This document shows, piece by piece, positions 1 to 11,445 of a stretch of 64,000 nucleotides of DNA. Under the pieces are notes generated by a model, which worked only from the letters and a program-made list of their open reading frames with translations, had not been told where the DNA came from and did no database searches. Within the stretch, counting starts at the first letter, position 1; every line of letters starts with the position of its first letter. Position numbers and translations under genes: made by a program. The DNA comes from Atrichornis clamosus (lineage: Eukaryota; Chordata; Aves; Passeriformes; Menuridae), in contig WBMZ01011914.1 of assembly GCA_013400975.1 (NCBI GenBank), positions 124,001 through 188,000 on the forward strand. The letters are read 5' to 3'.

Positions 1-2097
1 TGAGCAAAGGCAGGAAGATGTAGGTGTTGCCCTTATTGGATGCTCTCATTCTGAGTTTCTCCAAGACACCTCCAGGGACTCTGGGTTTTCATCAACAAAA
101 ATCACCACAGGTTCTGGAAAATGCAGGGTTTGTGCAATCAAGGTGAGAGACAAAGAGCAGCCCTGCTTCCCTGATTGGCATCCTAAATCCTGGACTCTGC
201 TCCGCAGGCTCCAGCTCCAGAATCTGAATCCCAGTGTCAAAAGTGAGGAAACAGTTCCTGTTTGTCCCACTGCACCAGCAAACACACCATGTTAAAATAC
301 TTATCTGTGTCAGTTTCTGCTTTCTTACCATTTGATGTTTCTTGTCTTTATTTTAAGCCTTCTGCATAAGATCTGCCTTTAGATTTCCCTGGGGGGCCAT
401 GGAGATGTCAGAACCTAACTAATACTGGCTAAAACAAATTCCAAAGGACTGAATAACATCAGCATGGATGCTGCATGCTGATCCTCCGGGAATATTTTTG
501 GTGTGTGTAATTGTCTCAAGGTTTAGTGCGTTATCCGTACTCTTGTTTGCAGAGGAAGGTGTGGTGGAATGTACTGTTCAAACAGAGCCTGCTGTCCTCC
601 AGCCTGAGATAAGGAAGCTACAAAAAGAATTTGTGGTGGTGTGGGCAGCTGCCAATGAGACACAAATGATGATGCAAGTGCAGCTCCATGGAGGCTCCTG
701 CCCGCTCCCCACCCCGCAGCTGCCTCAGCTCTGTTTGCATTTTCCAAAATCTGGAGTGAAAAATGTAAATGAACAGCACAGAGTCATGGGCCTGCTCTGA
801 GCTTCCTATTTGCTGCTGACAGTCAAATCTCGGCAGGCAAATAGGCAGATTTAGCCAGAGGTGGCACAGGTGGTGTCTCTGTCCTCCAATAAAGGGGCAT
901 TATTTGAGGATCCTGTCTGAGGAGCACCTGCTACCTGCAGGGAGCACGTCAGAGCCAACACGGCACTGAGGTGAACGGTCTGGCAGAGACACAAAGCAGC
1001 TCTGAGCAAACTGCAGCTGATAAACACCACCAGCAGTTATCCCCAGCCACACAGGCACTTCTGTGCACGTCACAGCTCCCTCAGCCTCACTGATGCACTC
1101 AGAAAGCTCCAATCTTGCCTCCCCCTACACACACACTACACTGGGCCATATGTCCGACTCATTAACCAGAGTCTTAAGCCATGGAGCTCCACTAATAGGA
1201 GAGCTTGATGACAAGTGATTACCCAGCCCCCTGCAGCCTTGGGTCTTAGCTAAAGACCCGTATTTCTTTGAAAAGATTGCTTCAAATTAGGCAGTTAAGA
1301 GCATGGCCATCATTTAAGGAACTGAGGGAAAAACTGATACCCAGCCATTTCCTGGCACCCAGTTTTCCTGTCCTGCAGCAGCATTTTTCACTCCAAGGAT
1401 TTTCTTACTCACCAGTCCTTGTGCTGCTACCAAGGGGGTGCCTCAGCACACCCAAAGAAAGAATTTGACCTATTTATTTAAATTCATCTTAGATATTCCC
1501 CTAACCAAAGAAAGGCCAAGCCTTATCTATCTGAGTAAAATCAAGTACACTCAGGGACATTCCTGAGCAATGGGGTGCAATGAACACACGGCTCCAACTG
1601 CTGCAAGACTTCCCAGAGTGGTGTGGCCCCCTCCAAACCCTGTCCTGCAGGGAAGGGAGCAGGGATGTGCCAGGCCTGCACACCTGCATCAGCACTGAGT
1701 TTGTTAGCAGACACACAGGCCACTGCCCACAGGGCCCAGGAACATTCCCCAGCACATTTAACTCACCGCTACCAAGGGATCTAAGAGGCTCGGGAACATT
1801 TTGTACTCTGTGCCTGTCAGATTTGGGAGCAGGGAACAGGCTGTTGGAAGCACTCAGCATGTTACCAGCAAGGAACCTTTGAAGAAGACTTCCTTTGATT
1901 CCCACTGAAACCAGTAGGAAGGTATTTTAATGGTGTCTGGATCCAGCTGAAGCAATAGAGCTCTTTTTTTATATTAATGTGTAAAAAGACATTTGCAGTG
2001 CTGAAGCCTCAACACTCTGTTTTGCTGTACCTCCGTTGAGCCAAGGACTCACAAAACCCCAGCTGAACCCCCTCCATGGATACTGATAAACACTTAC
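1..2097 (-). other. SPTBN1: SPTBN1 intron 3, 5' part (partial)
   Basis: This stretch follows the exon 3 donor on the minus strand (exon end CTT, then GTAAGTG). The next expected coding segment, which in beta spectrins begins PKPTKGRMRIH, was looked for in this stretch and is not present, so it lies beyond base 1. No repeat family or RNA gene was recognised. Open frames of up to 134 codons here show no family resemblance. Confidence 0.85.
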
Positions 2098-2249
2098 AAG
2101 CCTCTCTCCTGACAGCACTTCCAGGAGTTTGATGAGCATCCTCCCATCACGAAGGTCAGTGTACAGGTCTGTAATTCGGCAGGACACACGAGCCAGGTGG
2201 GAATTCACCCACTTTGTGAAGGTCTTCTTCTGAACTGCCTCACGTTCAT
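2098..2249 (-). CDS. SPTBN1: SPTBN1 exon 3, start of first calponin-homology domain
   Basis: This is a 152-base internal exon shared by both isoforms. The acceptor is ...CCCAACAG before base 2249 and the donor is GTAAGTG from 2097 downward. The exon gives two bases of an Asp codon (G|AT) and then 50 codons, ending in [10 protein letters not shown] with a clean codon boundary. It opens with [20 protein letters not shown]. In beta spectrins this is the start of CH1, and [12 protein letters not shown] is the first actin-binding segment. [17 protein letters not shown] matches SPTBN1; from memory the paralogues differ here (SPTB has DLYKDL, SPTBN2 has RVGDLYSDL). The apparent ATG-initiated frame (MNSHLARVS...) that runs into the intron is an artefact. 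All key residues look intact, with no frameshift or stop. Confidence 0.97.
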
Positions 2250-2664
2250 CTGTTGGGAAAACAACACAGAGTTACTCCAAATGAATCACAGCTCGTGTTT
2301 CTATGTGAGAATGGGATGTTCAAACATCTAATGTTAAATGTCTTCTTGGCAGGAACATTGATGAAACTAGGCCTTTTCACTGAAAATCCATCATCCTTCA
2401 CCTGCTGCGTTCACCTGCTCTGGAATACTCACAAAAATCCAAAACAGATCTCCCAAAATACCGTGAGTCATTTCGGATTAAGACAGGTATGAAAAAGAGA
2501 AGAGACCAAAGCTTCCCACTGACTTTTTTCCCTTCTCATGACAATATTTGCAGATTCAACGTTTGTAACTGTATTTGCACAATGTCAAGATGAATTTTTC
2601 CGTAATTGCATGCCTGAGGTAGACTTGCATTTATTTCAAGCCATAAAAAAATAGATTCTTTCCA

Positions 2665-2686
2665 CCTTCCCTTCCCTTCCCTTCCC
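2665..2686. repeat. (CCTTC)n microsatellite
   Basis: About four copies of a CCTTC/TTCCC pentamer in a pyrimidine-rich stretch, about 415 bases upstream of exon 3 in transcript orientation. It is too far from the acceptor to be its polypyrimidine tract. Confidence 0.85.
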
Positions 2687-5600
2687 AGAGTCTTTCACAA
2701 CTGTTTACAGAGGAAAACATTGACTGCGAGAGCTCTCTTACTGCACAGGCTCACTGCAGTCCACATTAATTCACAAACTCCTGCCCAGCTATCTGCCAAG
2801 CCCAGAGCTCTCAGACAGAAAACATTATACATCCCTGTGGTTAAATTCTTCTGCCAAGGGCTTTGGATGAAGCCCTTCCTTGTTAGCCAAAAGTCATTTC
2901 ACAGAGCTGGGAAATACTACAGACCAAATCTGTCAAAACACAGGTGCTCTGACTCAGGCTCTGAAAGCCACAGTTAGACATATGAATGGAAGTGCTCTGC
3001 TTTTCCAAGCAGATGAGACTCCAAGCCTCCCATCAGTCTCTATCAAGTTGTTGGCACGTGCAGGAACAGGACATGAATACAGGTTAATCCTAAGCCACAA
3101 CGTCTCCAACTCTGAAACCTCTGAGAATGTTGTTTGAAACACAGAAAACATTACAGATGTGACTGCCCAGGGTTTTGGTGGCTGCTGTCCTGCCAAAGGA
3201 AGGATGTCCTCCCTCCCTGGCAGTGTAGCATGGTGGGGGCATGATCCCAGCACATCATTACCAGTCACTGCCTTCACACCTGCAGGACCTTGGGGACAGC
3301 AGCAAAAATCTGATCTTGGTGACGTGGAATGAAAAAGCTGAGAGTGCAGAGGACTGAAAGCTGGGGAACAAGTACAGAAAAGACAGTAAGAAGAGAAACC
3401 AGATAACAGAATGGTGGTGAGTGGGAGGGAGGGAGAGCAGACCCACACAGCGTGGCGGTTTGCCCAGCTGCATAAACCCCACCCTAAGCTTTCAGTTCCT
3501 CCCACTTATTTCTGAACTTGTCCTTCCTACCCATGTGGTAGGATGTGATCAAAGCTACTGCACTGAAACTGCCCCATTTTTGACAGCTTTTACCTACCTG
3601 AGAGGTATGAAATCACAAATGTGGCTTGGAAAGCTGTAAAAGGTGGGGTTAGTGATAAAACAACGTGCTTTGGGTGGACTGACACTTTGCATTACTTGTG
3701 CTTGCCCTCGCTCCATGTGGAGCAGGGGATCACTGATAGAGGAAGAGAACAGGAAATCAGCAGGAACTGCAGCCATGGTCTACTAGCCTTAAACACATAT
3801 TTTATCAACTATTTATAGCAAGTTTCTTGGAATGCTGTATCTGCATATCTGCTTGTGTAGTAATCCATGCCTTTACTTGAAGTATTTTCTTGAAATGAGT
3901 CACAGAAGACTCATGGTGCTTTTAAAAGAAAATTCCAACAGGAATTACATCTCTCATCATCAGCTTGAACAAGCCCCAAAACAGTTCAGCAGGTTTATTT
4001 ATTTAATCAGTGTAGTCTCTATGCAGAAGCACAACATTCAGTGATCCCTGTGCTTACATTCATTCCAAATAGAAATGCGGATGTACAGGATCCTAAAAAT
4101 AGAGTTGGATATACAAAATATTATGTTAAAAAAAAGCTAACAAATACTATCATAAAGCCATCCATTAAAAAAATCTTTGGTCAAAAGTGATGGTTATCAA
4201 TAATCCTCTCAATTTGGGATCATGGTGAAAGTGATGGGTGAGAAAAGAACATGTGTGCTTCATAAAAGAAGATGAAGAGTCAGGGCCTAATTTTGATCAG
4301 ATGAAAGACATGATGTGGGAAATGCAGTGACACATCCAGTCAGGTTGTGAAACCTTTGGTGCCATAGCATTAACTGGCACCAGCCTGGGCTCTTCTGTTC
4401 AAGGAAGCCAACAGAGCAGCTGGTTCCAGGCAGCCCTTCCAGGACAGGGAAGACAGATCCCTTCTGGGGATGGCATCCATGAGGCCCAAGGGCTGCTTTC
4501 CCAAAAAGGTTTCCCACCCCAGTACTTTCAGTGGCCCTGAAGGAGGACGAAGTACATTCGTCAGGCAGTGGCGACTCAGGGAATAACCCCTGAGAAAGCT
4601 TGACTGACTCCTTGTCTTTGGTGTTGCCTCAGCATCCTTAAGTGCAGTGACTTATCAGGGAGAGGATGGGAACACAGCCCAGCTGGAGGCCTTGTGTGCT
4701 TGGGGAGCTGACAGTGGTGCCATTACGTGTGTTTTCTTTAGAGTTCAAAGCTAGTCGTTGCCTCTCCCTTTCTGCCTTCCCGTTTCCTCAGTCTTGCTCT
4801 CTGTGGCCCTCCATTTCCTGTTTACAGCGAGAGGCTGAAGGGCCCGGTTGGTTTCTCTGGCTCCCACCTCTGCCCCCACCCAGCTCACTCTTGCCTGAGC
4901 TCCTCTCACCTGATCCCCACCCATCCTCTGTGGCCCTGGCCTCCTCCCTGCTTGCCCTACCAGTTAAAAACAGTGTGAAAGTCTCTACTGGGACCACAGC
5001 TGTGCTGGTTCCAGCGCTACCTCCTCATGCTGAGCCTACAGTCAGCTCTTCACATGAGCTCCACCAACATCAGTGCTGGAGTTATTCATGGCTTTCCATT
5101 TTCTTTCCATCTCTCCTCTGGCTCTCAGCAAGCAGGGCCATCCCTGATTGTCCAGGAGCAGCCTGCAGCCCCGTGGGAAAACCCTGCGGCACCACACAAG
5201 GGCCAGGCCCCACATGCTCTCTGCCAGCTTTTGGGGACAAACAGCAACTTATCTCAGAAAAATGCCACCAGAGAGACACAGCAGCTCTTTCAGGCTCCTA
5301 ATGGGGCGGTCACCCAGGAAGGCCAAGCTTTATCCTGCACTTGGCACAGGCGGAGCACAGCTCTAATTCCCCACTGACAGTCTCAGCCAGAGAAGCCCCT
5401 GGAGGGAGAAGGCACAGCCCTTCTTACCCCGCATCACTTCACTACTCTTGCACTCCCACAACGTGGGAAAGCAAACCAAGCCCGTTTGGAGAGTGGTGTG
5501 ACTGGGGCTGGTCATGTCAAAACCTCTCCTGATAATTTCTACATGGTGTTTCACAATGACAGCAGGTTTTTGCAATGCCTTTATCAACCCTTTCTAACTG

Positions 5601-8600
5601 ATAAACTGTATTTTTCTGCTCTGGGGTTTCAGGTTAAAACACACACAGAACTAAAACCAAGGAATTTTGATTGTATGTTTCAGAGAAAGAAAGATACATA
5701 CAGAAATGTGGTACTTAGAGCCCTGACATTTGGCTAAGCACACAAAACAACTGTGACTCTCTTAATGTGCGAAAACCTCCACATTAAAGGCCAAGTGCAT
5801 CCATGAGTGGTGACTCCAGGGATTTAACATCAGCCATGGGCCCTGAGCACTACGAACCTCATGTGATGGTTTTGACAAATGTCCTTCATGCTTTCAAAAA
5901 CATAGTTATAGATTTTGAAGATTAATTAAACCGAGAGGATATGGGTGGAGCTCCAAGTGTCCTACAGCTTGTGAAAACATTTGTTTCCCAAGGGTAAAGA
6001 GAAATGAGCTACACGCAAAACATGCACAGCAGGAAAACGGAAGCGGCTCTCAGAGCAGTATCGATAATAGAGAATCCAACTTATCTTGAAGCAACACTGG
6101 GAAGGAAATTTCCTTTATGCGGAAGGCCCCTTGACAATGCTACCAGCACACAGGGCTTTGCAAACTCCAGCTCTGTGATCGTGATACATCAAGGACTGAC
6201 TTTGTTTAGGAGTTTAGTAAATAAACTAGAGTTTGTACACTGAAAGCATAAACAGAGCTGGATAGGATCACAAACGGGCATCTAACCCCTTCCTCGCTTG
6301 AGGGGAGACAATTCTTCCTCTACTAATTTGATAAGAAATAATCCTGACAAAAAGGCAGTCAACTTTCTGAAAGCCCAGAGCATCAGTCGCCGAGCTCCCA
6401 GTGCAGGACAGCAGGAGGGGGGTCACATACAGCATCCCCCTTGTCACACGCTCAGCTCTGCTGGGTGAACTCAATAGGGCTGTGCCAGAATAATGGTGAA
6501 TTTGTTTTAGAAACTGCCCTGGGAAAGGCAGGGCTGCAGGAGCTGGCTGAGACAAACGTGGCCCCGTGACCCTGTGTACTCCCACATGCCAGCAGGCGCT
6601 TCGGGCCCCGGGGCCTTCACGTGCGGCAGCACTGACCATGGCTGTGGCAAAGGTTACCTGTGTGGCCACCTGCGTGTAAAATCAGCTCCAAGACACCCTG
6701 CTCACTTCCATACCAGTCAAACCTCACTGCCAACAAACTGACCTTGAATCTGCTTCCAATGGAATGGTAAAGCTGTTTGGGGCACGCTGCTGCCAGCCCT
6801 GCACAGGTAAAATGGCTTTGGACATTTGACAGCTCCTACTGGACAAGGGGCAAAGGCCTCTACACAGCAAAGGGGGTGCTCTCAAAGGAGCCCAAACAGA
6901 GAAACCGGAGCACAAAAAGGAGAGCTGAAAGGAGCAGTCTGGGACTGCTGCTGGGCACTCAGCCCCTCGGGACAGCCCAGCCATCAGCAGCACCTACAGC
7001 CTCCCTGCTGAGCCCAGCCTGCAGGCAGCTGCTCCAGGCACTGAATGTCCATGGATCCCTGCAATACTTCAAGCAAGACAAATTACAGAAGACTTTTAAT
7101 CCCTGACTCCAAAAGCTCTGTCTCCTGCAGGTTTACATCTTCCATTTCCATGCTAGAAGTAATTTTTCCAGTTTAAAATTATTACTTTTTTCACTATAGC
7201 AGCTGGTGTGTGCCCTACATGAAGCACTGCTATCACACTGACTCAGAGATCAGCTGAGCGCTGCTCCAGGCACACCACTACTGCTGATATCCAATATCTA
7301 CAGTTTCCCAGAATTTCCCAGATCATAACCTCAGTTAACCGAGCACAGAGAAAACAGAGCTTCCTTTCACAGGACAACGTTCCCACTGCTGTGGGCTTTC
7401 AGGGTGAAGGATATCACCCTATACTTTCTCACAGATGTGAGGATATGGACTGAAATAGCCAGTAATATTCACAGGTTCACAAATTCCAGCTGTGCTTGGA
7501 GGTTTTTCAATGGAGAAAGATGCCTGCGAGAAGGGCAGATCAGCTACTGGGACCAGAATGTGGTGATCAAACAAGATTTTATCAGGAAACAACATGAACG
7601 GATGTGCTACGATAACCTTCACTGTTTGTTGGGAGTAAGCACCGAGCGATAGTGAACATGAAACAACTCTAACACAGGTCCAACCTCTGGGGTTCCAGGC
7701 AGGCTTGGATGGAGCAACCTGGCTGTGAGGCACAGAGCCCTCAGTGGGTCTGGCACAGCTCCTTCAGTCACCACTCCAGCAGCATCTTGACAAACAAACA
7801 GTGCTGGTGGCTCCTGGCCCTTAAATTCCCTGCCCAAACCGAGGGCTGTGTGCTCAGAGAAGGCTGGGGAGTGCCAGCAGCCCTGGCCTGTGCCCCAGGC
7901 TGGGGAAGAAGCCTGCGGCTGGCTTTGTGTGCTCCCCACAGCCCAGCAGGACCCTGCCCTGGGATGAGACCCCTGGTGGGACTGTGGCTTGTGGGGTGTG
8001 CAGCAATGCAAAGCACTCATCTGATGCACCACTAAATACAGCCCAGAGGGGAAAAGGCACCTCAGTGTATCCACTGAGCATCAGCTGAGGAGAGAAACAT
8101 CTGCTTGGATAAACACTCCCGAAATGATGGCCTTTCCACATGGTCCCACACATGCTGCATTAGTCCTTGTGGCATCAGGAAGCCCGGAGAACAATGCGTA
8201 AGCATGCACAGTCATGGAGAGTCTAAATGGAAATATATTGGAACTGATCTATAGGGAAGAAAGTGAAGGAAGGAGGAAGGATCACTATTAGGTGTCTGTA
8301 GAGAAAAGGAAATAGGATCAATTTCTCTCAACATTTAAGTGTCCTGTAACCACCTCCCCTTTAGCAGCAAGGCAATAAACTGAGCAATGGATGCTGCTTT
8401 TCTCCAGCTGCAGATGACAGGGCAGGACTGAAAACTGGGATTGATGAAAATGGAAAAAACAGAGCTTAATGTAGACAACACGAGTCCATAGTACACGTGT
8501 GCAGAGACAAGGAAAAAACTAGAACAAAGCCTGCAGGAAGTCAAATTTACACATGACATACAGAGAACATGATAAGCATGGGTCCAGTGCCTAGAAAAAG

Positions 8601-9891
8601 GCATCTCCTTCACTTTAATCTTGCCGACAGTTAACCATGGAGGAATGGGAGTGGAGCAGCTGATCATTCTGATGCAAATAGGATGCATTTGTTAATGGTT
8701 ATTTTATGGCACAAAGTAATCTGTGGAGTGACTTCCCATCCAAAATGGTGAGACCACACCAAAGCTTTTACGTGCTCCAACATGACTTAAACACGACCTT
8801 GAATGCGAATGTTAAAGATGACAAAGCAAGGAGGGGATTTTGTTCCTGCTGTGTTTAGCTGGTGATTTCATTAGGAGGAAAATCCTTGCTGCTTTCCTGA
8901 CTCTGCTACGTGGAGGCTATTGTGGAGAAATCAGGGGTGTGTTCAGCAATCCATTAGCTTTTACTAGGAAGCACAGCCAGCTACTAAATCCTATTAAATA
9001 TCTACCCTCCCCTATTAAACATTACAGCATGTGACTACTTTCACTGCTGAAAATGCTCTGAAAAGACAAAAGGGAAAGCTACATAATGCAACATGTGGAA
9101 CAAACAATTCTGCTGCTTTCTGCCTTTGATGGCACTAAACCTCCCTCACACAATGACATGATGCACACAACAATGTCCGGGAGCTAGCCAAGCATTATGG
9201 GGTGTGGAAGGGCAGGTCCCTTCATTGTCTTTATTTTTACACAGAGTTTATGGCATTTTGGTGTCAGCAACACAAAAATAAACCTTCCAAAAGCCAGCCT
9301 CAGATTCATGTACAAGAATGATTATGTTCATCTGCAAAAAGTCGCTGTAAAGCCTCCCACAGCAAATAAATGAAACGTGAAAGTCCTCTGGGTTTAACAG
9401 ATTAAACTGGTGGAAGAACTCAGCTTTTGATTTTTATTTTTCGTTTTAATTCATAAGATGAAGTGACATATTTAAGCAGATTTAGAGGAGCAGGTGCTCA
9501 GCTCTTCTTCATTGGCAGTGGCTGTGTGAACTGCTTGTTTAACTTCAGGGGATCTGGAACACAAACCTGTGTAACCATCTTCCACAACATGCCCAGCTCC
9601 CTGTGTGGAGAACACCCATCCCAGGGCCCATTTTACCAAGAGGACCCAGTCAGCTGCTCTTCTGGTTCTCCAGGAAACCCACTGACTGCTTGTTCTTCTG
9701 CATGAAATGCAAAGCAGTTACACAAACACCACCCTTCTAGTGGCTGATTCAAATGGTTTAACACTTCTGGGTGCTGATCTTGGAAACACCCACACCCACC
9801 TTCAGCTTCAACCACCCCATCTGCCCTGGGTAACACACAACCACCGAACACATTGTTCACGAGGACCAAGGCTTGGACCCCAAACTGTATC

Positions 9892-10350
9892 TAGAATCAC
9901 AGAATGGTTTGGGTTGGAAAGGACCTTAAATATAATCCAGTTCCACCCCTCTGCCTTGGACAGGGACATCTTCCACTATCCCAGATTGCTCAGAGCTCCA
10001 TTCAGCCTGGCCTTAAACATTTCCAAGGATGGGGCAGCCACAGCTTCTCTGGGCAACCTGTGCCAGGGTCTCCCCACCCTCACAGGGAAAAATTTTTTCC
10101 CAGTATCTCTTCCAACCCTGTTCTCCGTCAGTGTGAAGCCATTCCCCCTTGTCCTGTCTCTCCAGACCCCTGTAAATAGTCCCTCTCCCATTCTTCTTGG
10201 CAGCTCCCTTCAGCTACTGGAAGGCCACAGCAATGTCACCCTGAAGCTTCTCTTTCCCAAGCTGAACAATCCCAATTCTCTCAGCCTTTCCCATAGGAGT
10301 GGTTCTCCATCCCTCTGATAATCTTGGTGGCCTCCTCTGGGCCTCCCTTC
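9892..10350 (-). mobile_element. CR1 LINE remnant, 3' end with pol C-terminal coding
   Basis: This is a 5'-truncated CR1 retrotransposon in minus orientation. The plus strand starts with the reverse complement of the CR1 3' tail (AATCACAGAATGGTTTGGG). Farther in, the minus strand reads the C-terminal end of CR1/jockey-type pol: DRTRGNGF, then KKFFPVRVG, then RPWHRLPREAVAAPSLEMF and FKARLNGALSNLG. Upstream, a GKEKLQGDIAVAFQYLKGA-like segment appears in another frame, so at least one frameshift separates it from the tail. Only the extreme pol C-terminus is left. There is no reverse transcriptase core, so the copy is dead. The antisense plus-strand frames over it (203 and 91 codons) are shadows. 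Confidence 0.93.
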
Positions 10351-11414
10351 CTTCTGAAGAAAGATGTTACAAAACCATGTTTGTAACAAAATAGCAGAGG
10401 TATATTTGATTAAAGAGGAACTCTAGCCTCATGAGGTGCAGTACAGCGTTCAAATGGGCCTCCTTTAAAAAGCAGCAGCAAAAACGTCTCAGTCCTGTTG
10501 GCATTTTCCACCAAAGGACACAAACACCTCCTGGCTGATTTGATGTCACTGCTTTATGCCTGTTGCCACTTCTTCCTCTGGCGTAAGAGACAAATCACTT
10601 CATTAAAAGGAGCATGGGAAAAGCATCTGCCTGTCCCAGGACACTGACTGTGAAATTCCCACAGAAGAACAATGAAAACCTGAAGTCACTGTACTGTTCC
10701 AAGCACACACAACCTTGTGGGGTCTTGGCAGTTAATTTAAAACACATTATATGCATAATGCAGGGAAATATCAGGGGATTTTGGGAGGGGGGACAAAATG
10801 CTTGTCCAAACCACTGTTTGACTGGCAGTGTTGGCGAGGGTGAGAGCAAGACTTGGCATGGGCAGGGAACATGCCAGGTACTTCCCTCCATCAGGTTTGT
10901 CTTATTTCTTCCCATGTTCAGCAAACCCAGCAGAATGAGAGCTTTTACAGTGGATTCCTACTTGTCTACAGGAAGAAAAACAAGGGGAGGAAGGAGGAGA
11001 TGGGGTTTTTTATTATTTCTGTTTTCCCTTCAGCATTCCTCCCTCTTCTCAGCACTGCAGGGAAAGCAGCAGCTCTCACAGTGGCACTGCTACTCCTACA
11101 ATGCTATTCCTACAATGCAATTCCTACTGGTCCTACGTGCCTAGCCTGGGACCCTTCTTAGCCAGGGATTTGGAAATACAAAATTGTAGCTGTTAACCAG
11201 AGATGAGTCACACAGAGATGGTCATCAGGACTCAGCACTCCCCATGCAGACAGCAAAATGGATGGCAAATCGCATCTTTTCCAGAGCAAACCCTGGCACT
11301 GTGGACAATCACTTCCAGTGGCACACACTATCCTGGAGGGAGGAGACCTCCTGGGGTGCAAGGCTGGGGGGAGCCAGACAAGGGAAATCCTGATGGCACC
11401 AAATAAACTCCTCT

Positions 11415-11445
11415 TTCAACCTGAGGTATTCTGTGATTCTATGAA
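11415..11445 (+). mobile_element. CR1 3'-tail fragment
   Basis: The stretch reads CAACCTGAGGTATTCTGTGA followed by TTCTATGAATT. The CAACC...ATTCTGTGATTCTATGA pattern is the extreme 3' end of CR1 elements. Only about 30 bases are recognisable, so a chance match is possible but unlikely. Confidence 0.55.

Noticed and set aside
1969..2097. Frame of exon 3 continuing into intron 3
   Set aside because: Spectrin identity stops exactly at the GTAAGTG donor.
4666..5301. 211-codon plus-strand frame
   Set aside because: Pro/Ser/Leu-rich low-complexity translation with overlapping open frames in other phases; no domain or splice context.
9707..10318. 203-codon plus-strand frame
   Set aside because: It is antisense to the CR1 pol remnant.
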